DNA of 28,544 bases from Rhodocyclaceae bacterium UBA5602 (GCA_002424865.1 DILC01000041.1:1-28544), one strand, 5' to 3'. Numbered from the stretch's first letter, positions 14,592 through 23,681 are shown. Notes: generated from the letters alone by a model not told the origin. Numbers and translations are program-made.

Positions 14592-16715
14592 TTAGTCAGC
14601 CGCCTCAGTTGTAGCCGCAGGCGAAAATTCAGCATCCACTGCCTTCATGGATAAGCGCACACGGCCTTTATCGTCAGTTTCAACGACCTTCACCTTCACC
14701 ACCTGACCTTCTTTCAGGTAATCAGCCACTGCATTCACGCGCTCATTGGCAATTTGTGAAATATGCAACAAACCATCCTTACCCGGCAATAAGCTGACGA
14801 TCGCGCCAAAATCAAGCAAGCGCAGCACCGTACCTTCGTACACACGACCAACTTCAACTTCCGCAGTAATGTCTTCAATCCGTTTTTTCGCGGTTTCCGC
14901 TGCCTCGGCATTCACTGAGGAAATCGTGATTGCGCCATCATCCGCAATATCAATGACGCAACCGGTCTCTTCCGTCAATGCACGGATGACCGCCCCCCCC
15001 TTGCCAATCACATCGCGAATCTTTTCGGGATTAATTTTCATGTGCAGCATGCGCGGGGCAAAGTTGGAAACCTCCTCACGATGGCCTGCCATTGAGCCCT
15101 TCATCAAGCCAAGAATATGCAGCCGCGCATCTTTGGCCTGCGCCAATGCAACCTGCATAATTTCCTTGGTGATCCCCTGGATCTTGATGTCCATCTGCAG
15201 CGCAGTAATACCCGCATCGGTTCCAGCCACTTTAAAGTCCATGTCACCCAAATGATCTTCATCACCCAGAATGTCCGTCAGGACAGCAAAGCGGTTACCT
15301 TCCTTAATCAAACCCATGGCAATACCCGCCACATGGGCTTTGAGCGGGACACCCGCATCCATCAATGCCAATGAGCCACCACATACCGATGCCATCGAAG
15401 ACGAACCGTTGGACTCGGTAATTTCCGACACAACCCGCATGGAATAGCTAAAGTCCTCTGCCGAGGGCAGCACAGCGATCAATGCGCGCTTGGCTAAACG
15501 GCCATGGCCGATTTCACGACGCTTGGGCGTACCCACGCGTCCTGTCTCGCCTGTAGCGAAGGGAGGCATGTTGTAATGCAGCATGAAGCGGTCACGATAC
15601 TCGCCCTGCAGCGCATCAATAATCTGCTCATCGCGACCTGTTCCCAATGTGGCAACGACCAGCGCTTGGGTTTCACCACGAGTGAAGAGCGTTGAGCCAT
15701 GGGTACGGGGCAGCACACCGCTGCGAATCGCAATGGGGCGCACCGTACGCGTATCACGGCCATCAATGCGCGGCTCGCCATTAAGGATCTGATGACGCAC
15801 AATCCTGGCTTCCAGGTCAAACAGACAATTATTGACATCATTGTCCGATGGCGGATTCTCTACACCCTCACTCACTGCCGCGAGAGTCTTCTTGGCAATC
15901 TCACGCGTTTTTTCAGTCCGGGCTTGCTTACTGGTAATGCGGTACGCTTCACGCAGATCATTTTCGGCAAGTTCTGCCACACGCGCAACCAATGCCTCAT
16001 CACGAGGCGCCGGCTGCCAATCCCACTCCGGCTTACCTGCGACTTCAACCAGTTCATTAATGGCATTAATCGCCACCTGCATTTGCTCATGGCCGAATAC
16101 CACGGCACCCAGCATAATCTCCTCTGACAGCTGTTGCGCCTCGGATTCAACCATTAAAACAGCGGCTTGTGTGCCCGCAACCACAAGATCCATTTGAGTA
16201 CTCGCAAGCTGTGTTTTGGTTGGGCAAAGCACATACTGGCCGTTGATATAACCTACACGTGCTGCGCCGATCGGGCCGGCAAATGGAATCCCAGAAACAG
16301 CCAGCGCGGCGGATGCGCCCAGCAGTGCAGGAATATCCGGATCAATCTCAGGATTGCATGACATCACGGTGCACACAATCTGCACTTCGTTATAAAAACC
16401 CTCTGGAAACAACGGACGGAGCGGACGGTCAATCAAGCGGCTCGTTAAGGTTTCTTTTTCGGAAGGACGCCCCTCACGCTTGAAAAAGCCACCCGGTATT
16501 CTGCCTGCAGCATAAAACTTCTCTTGATAATCGACGGTCAGCGGGAAAAAATCCTGGCCCGCCTTAGCTGATTTAGCACCCACAACGGTCGCCAGCACAA
16601 CGGTGTCATCCATCGTGACCAGCACAGCACCACCTGCTTGACGGGCAACTTCGCCAGTTTCCAGGGTTACGGTATGGTCACCGTAAGCAAAACTTTTCTT
16701 AATTGGACTCAGCAC
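14592..16715 (-). CDS. pnp: polyribonucleotide nucleotidyltransferase (PNPase)
   Basis: A 707-aa phosphorolytic 3'-5' exoribonuclease of the RNA degradosome. Two RNase PH-like domains (about 10-230 and 310-545) are followed by a KH domain (INPEKIRDVIGKGGAVIRAL) and an S1 domain (VGRVYEGTVLRLLDFGAIVSLLPG). The start is GTG at 16715 with AAAGGGA 5 bp upstream. The resulting N terminus, M-LSPIKKSFAYGDHTVTLETG, matches E. coli PNPase. A reading frame open to 16778 would place the rpsO terminator hairpin inside the coding region, so I reject that longer start. The gene is downstream of rpsO, the classic order, and is probably expressed mainly by readthrough of that terminator. Confidence 0.97.
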   Translation of the reverse strand: MLSPIKKSFAYGDHTVTLETGEVARQAGGAVLVTMDDTVVLATVVGAKSAKAGQDFFPLTVDYQEKFYAAGRIPGGFFKREGRPSEKETLTSRLIDRPLRPLFPEGFYNEVQIVCTVMSCNPEIDPDIPALLGASAALAVSGIPFAGPIGAARVGYINGQYVLCPTKTQLASTQMDLVVAGTQAAVLMVESEAQQLSEEIMLGAVVFGHEQMQVAINAINELVEVAGKPEWDWQPAPRDEALVARVAELAENDLREAYRITSKQARTEKTREIAKKTLAAVSEGVENPPSDNDVNNCLFDLEARIVRHQILNGEPRIDGRDTRTVRPIAIRSGVLPRTHGSTLFTRGETQALVVATLGTGRDEQIIDALQGEYRDRFMLHYNMPPFATGETGRVGTPKRREIGHGRLAKRALIAVLPSAEDFSYSMRVVSEITESNGSSSMASVCGGSLALMDAGVPLKAHVAGIAMGLIKEGNRFAVLTDILGDEDHLGDMDFKVAGTDAGITALQMDIKIQGITKEIMQVALAQAKDARLHILGLMKGSMAGHREEVSNFAPRMLHMKINPEKIRDVIGKGGAVIRALTEETGCVIDIADDGAITISSVNAEAAETAKKRIEDITAEVEVGRVYEGTVLRLLDFGAIVSLLPGKDGLLHISQIANERVNAVADYLKEGQVVKVKVVETDDKGRVRLSMKAVDAEFSPAATTEAAD

Positions 16716-16727
16716 AAATATCCCTTT

Positions 16728-16771
16728 CGATAAAAATAAAAAGCCGACCCAGCACACATGGCTGAGCCGGC
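16728..16771 (-). terminator. rpsO terminator / pnp leader hairpin
   Basis: On the minus strand, GCCGGCTCAG pairs with CTGGGTCGGC (10 bp, two G-U pairs) around a 9-nt loop and is followed by TTTTTATTTTTA. It lies 78 bp after the rpsO stop and a few bases before the pnp ribosome binding site. In E. coli a similar terminator between rpsO and pnp allows partial readthrough. Confidence 0.85.
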
Positions 16772-16848
16772 ATAACATGTCATCATTCGATGATTAGGCG
16801 ACCCAAGCAGCTACTCCGCCCGAATCGCGCAATAAAAAGGAGTGGATA

Positions 16849-17118
16849 TTACTTGCGCAAACCAAGGCGCTCAATCAGGGCGCGATAGCTCTCAACATTC
16901 TTGCGCTTGAGATAATCCAGCATACGCCGACGCTGACTCACCATCTTCAACAAACCACGACGGGAATGATGATCTTTCATGTGCGCCTTAAAGTGCCCGG
17001 TCAAATCATTGATGCGTGCTGTCAACAACGCTACCTGAACTTCAGGAGAGCCTGTATCGCCTTGTGCGCGCTGATAGCTTGTCACAATGCTTGCTTTATC
17101 TGCAGTGGAAATTGCCAT
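16849..17118 (-). CDS. rpsO: 30S ribosomal protein S15
   Basis: An 89-aa S15, the standard length, which binds 16S rRNA early in 30S assembly and contacts 23S rRNA in a bridge. The conserved segments TGSPEVQVALLTARINDLTGH and HHSRRGLLKMVSQRRRMLDYL are intact. AAGGA precedes the ATG, and a strong promoter lies about 40 bp upstream. The gene order truB-rpsO-pnp is conserved across proteobacteria. S15 autoregulates its own translation in E. coli, but I cannot show such a site here. Confidence 0.98.
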   Translation of the reverse strand: MAISTADKASIVTSYQRAQGDTGSPEVQVALLTARINDLTGHFKAHMKDHHSRRGLLKMVSQRRRMLDYLKRKNVESYRALIERLGLRK

Positions 17119-17158
17119 AGTGGTTTCCTTACGTGTTCTAACCCTTAAAGAGTCGGCT

Positions 17159-17188
17159 ATTATATCGGCTCAAGTCACGTTTTATCAA
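17159..17188 (-). promoter_or_regulatory. predicted sigma-70 promoter of rpsO
   Basis: On the minus strand, TTGATA (17188-17183) and a perfect TATAAT (17164-17159) are 18 bp apart. The start site would be near 17151, giving a leader of about 33 nt. This lets rpsO-pnp be transcribed independently of the truB operon. Confidence 0.8.
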
Positions 17189-17239
17189 GCCGTTTTTTTA
17201 CATCTCAGCCAAGTAATCAAAACTTTCGAAATGTCTTAC

Positions 17240-17275
17240 TTTGCAGATCCTGCTGGATTTGCAGATCATACTGGA
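17240..17275. repeat. 18-bp tandem duplication overlapping the truB stop
   Basis: Two consecutive 18-bp units (17240-17257 and 17258-17275) differ at only two positions. The unit within the truB end contains the stop codon TGA where the other has GGA. Beyond the stop the frame continues for nine sense codons (SANPAGSAK) and ends at TAA. Confidence 0.85.
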
Positions 17276-18198
17276 TCTAATGCATCATTAACATGGGTTG
17301 TAGACACCAAGCGATAAGGCTGTAACCACCCATCAGGCGTCATTTGAGCCACCCCCATGAACTGCTGGCAATGGTCATACACCTTGAATCGCTCACCACT
17401 GGGCGCCACCCACCGCACCGCCTGACCGTGTCGCATTTTCAAAGCATCATGCTCAGTCAAGTTGGCACAGGAAAGCATGGCAAGCAGTGCATCTGGCGGC
17501 AACAACAAGGCGTCTCGGGCGGGAGCATCAAGTGCTTCCAATGCTTTTATGGTATGCGCCTGGGCAACATCCAGAGCGCCTATGCCCACTCGGCGCAGGC
17601 CAGTTAAATGCGCACCACAACCGAGTTTCTCACCGATGTCGGCAGCCAGGGTTCGCACATAAGTACCTTTACTGCAATGCACCTCGAAGACAAAGGCCTC
17701 CCCATGCCATTCGAGTAATCTGATCTGATAAACATGTACGCTCCGAGGTGCGCGCTCTACCTCTACACCCTCTCGCGCGTAAGCGTACAAAGGTTTGCCA
17801 TCCCGCTTAAGGGCCGAATACATCGGAGGAATTTGCTCAATCTGCCCTTGAAACAGGGGGAGTACTTCAATGACGTCCTCACGGCTGACACTAACCGGAC
17901 GCTCAGCGAGCACAGCGCCCTCCGCGTCTGCGGTATCTGTGGTAATGCCCAACCGAACCGTTGCGACATAACGTTTATCTGCATCCAGCAGTGCACTAGA
18001 GAATTTTGTCGCTTCGCCAAAACAGAGCGGCAACAGGCCGGTAGCCAGCGGATCAAGCGTACCCGTATGCCCTGCTTTTTCTGCATTGAATAATCGTCTG
18101 GCGGCTTGCAGTGCGGAATTGGATGATGCACCAATCGATTTATCGAGAAGCAAAACGCCATCAAGCTTGCGGCGCGGAAGACGACGGGGCGCGCTCAA
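17266..18198 (-). CDS. truB: tRNA pseudouridine(55) synthase
   Basis: A 310-aa TruB that makes pseudouridine 55 in the T-loop of tRNAs. The catalytic Asp lies in the GHTGTLDPLATGLLP motif near residue 47, and the family segments LDGVLLLDK, SALKRDGKPLYAYAREG and CSKGTYVRTLAADIG are intact. The start is TTG at 18198. Its TTGA overlaps the rbfA stop, and the N terminus (MSAPRRLPRRKLDGVLLLDK) aligns without gaps with E. coli TruB, so translational coupling is likely. The C terminus appears to have been changed by an 18-bp duplication that created the present stop. No intrinsic terminator is obvious before the rpsO promoter. Confidence 0.96.
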   Translation of the reverse strand: MSAPRRLPRRKLDGVLLLDKSIGASSNSALQAARRLFNAEKAGHTGTLDPLATGLLPLCFGEATKFSSALLDADKRYVATVRLGITTDTADAEGAVLAERPVSVSREDVIEVLPLFQGQIEQIPPMYSALKRDGKPLYAYAREGVEVERAPRSVHVYQIRLLEWHGEAFVFEVHCSKGTYVRTLAADIGEKLGCGAHLTGLRRVGIGALDVAQAHTIKALEALDAPARDALLLPPDALLAMLSCANLTEHDALKMRHGQAVRWVAPSGERFKVYDHCQQFMGVAQMTPDGWLQPYRLVSTTHVNDALDPV

Positions 18199-18584
18199 TC
18201 GGAACCCAGTTTTTTATCAGACTCAACCGCAGCATCAATGAGCCCCGACAAATAAGTGCCTCTTTCTACAGAAGTATCAAATATGAAATGCAATTCGGGA
18301 ATTTGATGAATGCGAATCCTGCGGCCCAACTCGCGCCTTAGAAATCCGGCTGAGCGCTGCAGACCCTCAGCTATCTCGCGATTGGCTTCCGCATCTGCCA
18401 AGGATGTATAAAAAACCTTGGCATGCGCATAATCCACAGTGACTTCTACATCAGTAACCGTCACCAAGGTCAATTTGGCAGCGATACGCGGATCTTTGAT
18501 GGAGAATCTAAGCAAGTCGGCAAGCTCGCGGCGCAGTTGCTCCGCAACACGATCTGACCGCGAGAAACCACGCTGATTTACCAT
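18195..18584 (-). CDS. rbfA: 30S ribosome-binding factor A
   Basis: A 129-aa KH-fold factor needed for late 30S maturation and 16S rRNA 5'-end processing, also linked to cold adaptation. The family segments RSDRVAEQLRRELADLL, IKDPRI and VTVTDVEVTVDYAHAKVF are present. It starts 6 bp after the infB stop and its stop overlaps the truB TTG start, placing it firmly in the nusA-infB-rbfA-truB operon. AGGA lies unusually close to the ATG. Confidence 0.97.
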   Translation of the reverse strand: MVNQRGFSRSDRVAEQLRRELADLLRFSIKDPRIAAKLTLVTVTDVEVTVDYAHAKVFYTSLADAEANREIAEGLQRSAGFLRRELGRRIRIHQIPELHFIFDTSVERGTYLSGLIDAAVESDKKLGSD

Positions 18585-18590
18585 TTCCTG

Positions 18591-21581
18591 TTATAAAGTC
18601 CGCGCAATTTCCTGTGTCTCAAATACTTCAAGCTGATCGCCTTCGTTGATCTCGTTGAAGTTTTTAATACTCAGACCGCACTCAAAACCTTCGCGAACTT
18701 CCTTTACATCATCCTTAAACCGCTTGAGCGAGTCCAGCTCACCGGTATGTATCACGACATTGTTGCGCAACACCCGCACTGAAGCGTTGCGCTTGACGAT
18801 GCCTGACAGCACCATGCAACCTGCCACAGAGCCGACGCGCGAGATACGGAATACTTGACGGATTTCCACCATGCCCAGCACGACTTCTTTTTTCTCAGGT
18901 GCCAGCATGCCAGACAATGCCGCTTTCACTTCATCAACCACCGCGTAAATGATGTTGTAGTAGCGGATATCCACACCGAAACTCTCGGCTGCCTTGCGTG
19001 CGCCAGCATCCGCCCGGGTGTTAAAGCCTATGATTACCGCTTTGGACGCTGCGGCCAAATTCACATCAGACTCACTAATGCTGCCTACCCCGGCATGTAC
19101 CACGGAAACCTTAACCTCATTCGTCGAGAGCTTCATCAACGATTGAACCAAGGCCTCCTGAGAGCCCTGAACGTCAGCTTTCACGATCAATGGCAAGGTT
19201 TTGATTTCACCTTCCGTCATCTGCTCAAACATATTCTCAAGCTTGGCTGCTTGCTGCTTGGCCAATTTAACATCGCGGAACTTGCCTTGACGGAACAGTG
19301 CGATCTCGCGCGCTTTGCGCTCATCCGCCAGCACCATGCCAATATCACCCGCAGCGGGTACATCGGTCAAACCCTGGATTTCAACTGGAATGGACGGGCC
19401 GGCTTTATCAATCGGCTTGCCATTTTCATCCAGCATGGCGCGCACCCGGCCAAATACCGAGCCCAACAAAAGCGAGTCTCCGCGATGTAGCGTACCTGAC
19501 TGGACGAGCAAAGTCGCCACCGGCCCTTTACCTTTGTCCAGCCTTGCCTCGATCACAATACCCTTGGCAGGCGCATCAACGGGCGCCTTCAATTCAAGAA
19601 CTTCCGCCTGCAGCAAAAGCTGCTCCAAAAGCTCGTCAACGCCTGCACCGGTTTTTGCCGAAACCCCGACAAAAGGCGAGTCACCGCCATATTCTTCCGG
19701 CACAACCCCTTCGGCAACCAATTCCTGTTTTACACGCTCCAGATTACCATCCGGCTTGTCAATTTTGGTAATCGCAACCACCAATGGAACACCCGCTGCC
19801 TTGGCGTGATGGATAGCCTCCTTGGTTTGCGGCATGACACCATCATCAGCCGCCACAACCAGGATAACGATATCTGTCGCCTTCGCACCACGCGCGCGCA
19901 TGGAAGAGAAAGCCTCGTGGCCTGGCGTATCCAAAAAGGTGATCATGCCACGAGGCGTTTCCACGTGGTACGCACCGATATGCTGAGTGATCCCGCCCGC
20001 TTCGCCATGCGCAACCCGGCTCTTGCGGATGTAATCCAGTAAAGACGTTTTACCGTGATCAACGTGACCCATTACCGTCACTACCGGCGCACGGGGAAAC
20101 TGCTCAAATTCGCGATGTTCAGCTTGGTCATCCAGAAATGCCTCCGGATCATCCAGTTTGGCGGCAAATGCACGATGCCCCATTTCCTCGACCACAATCA
20201 TGGCGGTTTCCTGATCAATCACTTGATTGATCGTTACCATGGAGCCCATTTTCATCATCACCTTGATGACTTCAGACGCCTTAACCGTCATCTTGTGCGC
20301 AAGATCGGCTACTGAAATAGTCTCTGGCACTTGAACATCATGAATGATAGATTCCAATACCGGAGATGGCGTATTGTCTTCTGCATGCCCGCGATGACCA
20401 CCATGTTTTCCACCCGCCTTGGCGCCACGCCAACCAGCCTGCCCACCTGTATCACCACGTGTTTTAATCGCCCTGCGTTTGGCTTCGTCTTCTTTCCAGA
20501 CACCCTTCTTCGCAGGCTTGGCTTTCGCCTCAACCTCCTTGCCTGCGGGCTTATGTATCGTGCCAGAAACACCTGATGCAGGCGTCACAGCCTTAGTAGG
20601 TGCCTTGGTGGCAGCCTCCGCGGCCAAGGCGGCTGCTTTTTGCTGCGCAGCCCGTGCCTCTATCTCAGCACGGGCCCTCGCTTCCCGGGCATTTCTTGCT
20701 TCAAATTCAGCAGCCTGAATCGCCGCCAATTGAGCTTGTCGCCTTGCCTCCGCTTCACGTAAAGCCATCTCAGCCGGATCAATCACTGATCTTACCTTAG
20801 CCCTGACTGTTGATCTAACCACAGCCGCCTTGTCCGCTACTGGCCTAACTTCAGCCGCTTGCGCAGCCGGGCCAGTGGCTTTTTCGTCAGCCATTCCGCT
20901 GGCAACAACCGGCTGGTTATCTTTAGATGGCGCCACGGCAGCAACCGGCTGAACAACAGGCGCATTTGCAGAAACTGCTGCTTCAGTTTCACTCACTTCG
21001 GCAACCACTGGCTCGACAACTTCAGGTGACTGAGATGCCGCTGAACCCATGCCCGCTTCAGCAGGAAGCTCGAACGCATTTACAGCCACCTCTGTTTTTG
21101 TCACATCAGCGGTTGTCAGTGCAGGCATGCCTGACGAATTCACCAGCTCAGCACTCACCTCCCCTGACACCCCGGAATCCATAACCGGAAGTTCCGCAGC
21201 ACTTTGGGATACATCCAAATCGGAATGCGCAGATGGCAAAACAGGACTAGCAAAAGACGTCGCACCAGCAACACTTTCACTAGCATCCCGCTTTACAAAT
21301 ACGCGCTTCTTGCGCACCTCAACCTGTATGGTTCTTGACCGGCCGGCAGCATCCGATGCTTTAATCTCAGACGTTTGCTTACGCGTTAAAGTAATTTTTG
21401 CCTTGGGCTTGGCTTCACCATGGGACTTACGCAAGTAATCCAACAGGCGTGACTTATCCTGTTCTGATACCACATCCTCCGGCGTCTGCTTCTGGACACC
21501 TGCCTTGGCAAGTTGATCCAGTAAATCAGACACGGGCATTTTCAGCTCGCTTGCAAATTCAGAAACAGTCATCAACGCCAT
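18591..21581 (-). CDS. infB: translation initiation factor IF-2
   Basis: A 996-aa GTPase that brings initiator fMet-tRNA to the 30S subunit and promotes subunit joining. Residues 1-60 are an IF2 N-terminal domain (TVSEFASELKMPVSDLLDQL). Residues about 90-400 are a long Ala/Val/Glu-rich, probably disordered linker, with a charged AREARARAEIEARAAQ helix. The G domain has GHVDHGKTS near 503 and DTPGHEAF. The base-recognition motif reads TKID (Thr at 605), where many IF-2 proteins have NKID. Domains II to IV follow. I chose ATG 21581, with GAGG 8 bp upstream, 10 bp after the nusA stop. An upstream ATG at 21632 lies inside nusA. It is about 100 residues longer than E. coli IF-2, mainly in the linker. 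Confidence 0.96.
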   Translation of the reverse strand: MALMTVSEFASELKMPVSDLLDQLAKAGVQKQTPEDVVSEQDKSRLLDYLRKSHGEAKPKAKITLTRKQTSEIKASDAAGRSRTIQVEVRKKRVFVKRDASESVAGATSFASPVLPSAHSDLDVSQSAAELPVMDSGVSGEVSAELVNSSGMPALTTADVTKTEVAVNAFELPAEAGMGSAASQSPEVVEPVVAEVSETEAAVSANAPVVQPVAAVAPSKDNQPVVASGMADEKATGPAAQAAEVRPVADKAAVVRSTVRAKVRSVIDPAEMALREAEARRQAQLAAIQAAEFEARNAREARARAEIEARAAQQKAAALAAEAATKAPTKAVTPASGVSGTIHKPAGKEVEAKAKPAKKGVWKEDEAKRRAIKTRGDTGGQAGWRGAKAGGKHGGHRGHAEDNTPSPVLESIIHDVQVPETISVADLAHKMTVKASEVIKVMMKMGSMVTINQVIDQETAMIVVEEMGHRAFAAKLDDPEAFLDDQAEHREFEQFPRAPVVTVMGHVDHGKTSLLDYIRKSRVAHGEAGGITQHIGAYHVETPRGMITFLDTPGHEAFSSMRARGAKATDIVILVVAADDGVMPQTKEAIHHAKAAGVPLVVAITKIDKPDGNLERVKQELVAEGVVPEEYGGDSPFVGVSAKTGAGVDELLEQLLLQAEVLELKAPVDAPAKGIVIEARLDKGKGPVATLLVQSGTLHRGDSLLLGSVFGRVRAMLDENGKPIDKAGPSIPVEIQGLTDVPAAGDIGMVLADERKAREIALFRQGKFRDVKLAKQQAAKLENMFEQMTEGEIKTLPLIVKADVQGSQEALVQSLMKLSTNEVKVSVVHAGVGSISESDVNLAAASKAVIIGFNTRADAGARKAAESFGVDIRYYNIIYAVVDEVKAALSGMLAPEKKEVVLGMVEIRQVFRISRVGSVAGCMVLSGIVKRNASVRVLRNNVVIHTGELDSLKRFKDDVKEVREGFECGLSIKNFNEINEGDQLEVFETQEIARTL

Positions 21582-21591
21582 GCCCTTAACC

Positions 21592-23073
21592 TCACTCTTT
21601 CTCAGAGAACCAATGAGCGCGTGCAACGACAATCAAGTCTTTTGCGCGATCAGCAGTTATTCCAGTCATCTCCATTACCTCATCGACTGCAAGATCTGCC
21701 AATGCATCGCGATTCGTAACACCATTTTTCGCCAACGTTGCAGCCAGTGACGCATCCATGCCATCAAGCGCCATCAGATCTTCAGAAATCTTACCCACCT
21801 GCTCTTCATCAACAATCGCCTCAGTCAAAAGCACATTGCGCGCACGATCACGCAACTCATTCACGACAGCCTCATCAAACGCCTCAATTTCAAGCATTTC
21901 AGAAAGCGGCACATAGGCAATCTCTTCCAGCGAGGAAAACCCTTCCTCAATCAGGATATTAGCAACCTCTTCGTCCACATCCAACTTTTCAACAAAGAGG
22001 GCGCGAATGGAAGCCGACTCGGACTCAGACTTTTCTTGCGACTGCTCAACTGTCATAAGATTGATTGCCCAGCCCGTAAGCTCGGACGCCAGACGAACAT
22101 TCTGCCCACCGCGGCCAATAGCAATGGCAAGATTAGCCTCATCAACCACCACATCCATGGCATGCTTTTCTTCGTCCACCACAATACTCTGCACTTCCGC
22201 TGGCGCCAAAGCACCAATAACGAACTGCGCCGGATCGGCCGACCAGTTGATGATATCGACACGCTCGCCGGACAATTCATTGGTCACCGCCGTCACTCGG
22301 GAGCCACGCATGCCAACACATGTACCGATGGGATCAATGCGTGGATCATTGGACTTAACCGCAATCTTGGCGCGCATCCCCGGATCACGCGCAGCTGCCT
22401 TAATCTCCAGCAAACCATCTTCAATCTCAGGCACTTCGAGCGAAAACAGCTTCATGATAAATTCCGGCGCCGTGCGCGACAAGATCAGTTGCGGGCCACG
22501 CGCCTGCCGATCGACCTTCATCAACCAGGCGCGCACCCGGTCACCCGAACGCAGATTTTCCTTTGGAATCATCTGATCCCGGGGCAATAACGCCTCAATC
22601 CGACCCAACTCAATAATGGCATTACCGCGATCCATGCGCTTGACCGTACCACTAATGAGATATTCCTTACGCTCCAGGAAATCACTCAGCAACTGCTCAC
22701 GCTCAGCATCGCGGATTTTCTGCAAAATAACCTGCTTGGCCGCTTGCGCCCCAATACGACCAAAATCGACAGGCTCCAAAGCCTCCTCAATGTATTCATC
22801 CAAGCTTATATCGGCAATTTCACGCTGCGCCTCGGTCAACCCCTTCTGCATCTCAGGATTCTCAACCGCGCTATCAGGCACCACCAACCAGCGTCGAAAC
22901 GCCTCATAAGAACCGGTACTGTGATCAATTTCAACACGCACATCGGCATCATCATTGATGCGCTTTTTAGTCGCCTGCGCCAACGCCTGCTCCAAGGCAT
23001 CGAACACGACATCCCTAGCGACATTTTTCTCGCGGGCCAAGGCATCAACCAAAAGTAATAATTCACGGCTCAT
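21592..23073 (-). CDS. nusA: transcription termination/antitermination factor NusA
   Basis: A 493-aa NusA that binds RNA polymerase, promotes hairpin pausing and intrinsic termination, and takes part in antitermination at rRNA operons. The N-terminal polymerase-binding domain covers about 1-125. It is followed by an S1 domain (GTVKRMDRGNAIIELGRIEALLP), two KH domains (CVGMRGSRVTAVTNELSGERVDI and AIGRGGQNVRLASELTGW) and two C-terminal acidic repeats with helix-hairpin-helix character. The length equals E. coli NusA within two residues. GGAG lies about 10 bp before the ATG. It is second in the rimP operon, and its own activity makes the terminator-like hairpin in the rimP leader a plausible feedback target. 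Confidence 0.98.
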   Translation of the reverse strand: MSRELLLLVDALAREKNVARDVVFDALEQALAQATKKRINDDADVRVEIDHSTGSYEAFRRWLVVPDSAVENPEMQKGLTEAQREIADISLDEYIEEALEPVDFGRIGAQAAKQVILQKIRDAEREQLLSDFLERKEYLISGTVKRMDRGNAIIELGRIEALLPRDQMIPKENLRSGDRVRAWLMKVDRQARGPQLILSRTAPEFIMKLFSLEVPEIEDGLLEIKAAARDPGMRAKIAVKSNDPRIDPIGTCVGMRGSRVTAVTNELSGERVDIINWSADPAQFVIGALAPAEVQSIVVDEEKHAMDVVVDEANLAIAIGRGGQNVRLASELTGWAINLMTVEQSQEKSESESASIRALFVEKLDVDEEVANILIEEGFSSLEEIAYVPLSEMLEIEAFDEAVVNELRDRARNVLLTEAIVDEEQVGKISEDLMALDGMDASLAATLAKNGVTNRDALADLAVDEVMEMTGITADRAKDLIVVARAHWFSEKE

Positions 23074-23096
23074 ATAGGCGACTCTCCGACAATAAT

Positions 23097-23645
23097 TCAG
23101 AATGCTGGCACTAGCCGCGCACGATCCACATTCACCAGCGCAACTTCATGCAGCACATCTTCAACGCGCAGCCAAAACTTCTCCACGCCTTCTTCATTTG
23201 AAACCGCTTCAATCACACCTTTGAAATTGCGCTGATTACCCATGGGCACACGCAATTTCAGCTGAATCTCCCGACCAGCAAAGCGCCGGAAATCCGCCAA
23301 CTTCTTCACGACCCGATCCAACCCCGGCGAGGAAACCTCCAACCGATCGTAATCAACATTTTCCACCAAAAAAACATGGGACAACTGGTGGCTCACCGTG
23401 GCGCAATCTTCCACAGTGATTACGCGTCCGGCTGTTGCAACGCCATTACCATCGGGTACCGCAGCCAACGCCCCAGGAGCGGACGTAACACCTGCCACAT
23501 TCAGCCCGCCCACCTTAACCCCTTGACAATCCTCAGGATAATCAATAAAGACGCGCAAAAGCCGAGCACGGGGACTCGATTCGACATCCACGAGTTCAAA
23601 CCCCAGGCCAACAACTGTTTTCTCAATTAAATCATTCAGCTGCAT
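23097..23645 (-). CDS. rimP: ribosome maturation factor RimP, with an internal insertion
   Basis: A 182-aa RimP, which helps 30S subunits mature. The family core is clear: LIEKTVVGLGFELVDVE, LLRVFID, then ITVEDCATVSHQLSHVF, DRLEVSSPGLDRVVKK and the C-terminal SH3-like domain ending DRARLVPAF. Between VFIDYPE and ITVEDC, where relatives usually have a short turn, there is an approximately 37-residue Gly/Ala/Val-rich stretch (residues 38-74, bases 23424-23534). The frame is intact and flanking motifs align, so this looks like a true insertion and not a sequencing frameshift. It is the first gene of the nusA-infB operon; nusA starts 23 bp later. Confidence 0.95.
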   Translation of the reverse strand: MQLNDLIEKTVVGLGFELVDVESSPRARLLRVFIDYPEDCQGVKVGGLNVAGVTSAPGALAAVPDGNGVATAGRVITVEDCATVSHQLSHVFLVENVDYDRLEVSSPGLDRVVKKLADFRRFAGREIQLKLRVPMGNQRNFKGVIEAVSNEEGVEKFWLRVEDVLHEVALVNVDRARLVPAF

Positions 23646-23681
23646 TCAATCTCACACATCATCTCGCGCGCCTGGCCGACA

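Noticed and set aside
16716..16778. A 21-residue N-terminal extension of PNPase resembling a signal peptide
   Set aside because: It is encoded across the rpsO terminator hairpin; the GTG at 16715 has a strong ribosome binding site and gives the family N terminus.
20331..21184. Long open frames on the plus strand opposite infB
   Set aside because: They mirror the Ala/Val/Glu-rich linker of IF-2 and have no recognisable domains or start signals.
21582..21632. A longer start for infB inside nusA
   Set aside because: It would overlap the nusA end by 41 bp; ATG 21581 has GAGG upstream and the expected IF-2 N terminus.
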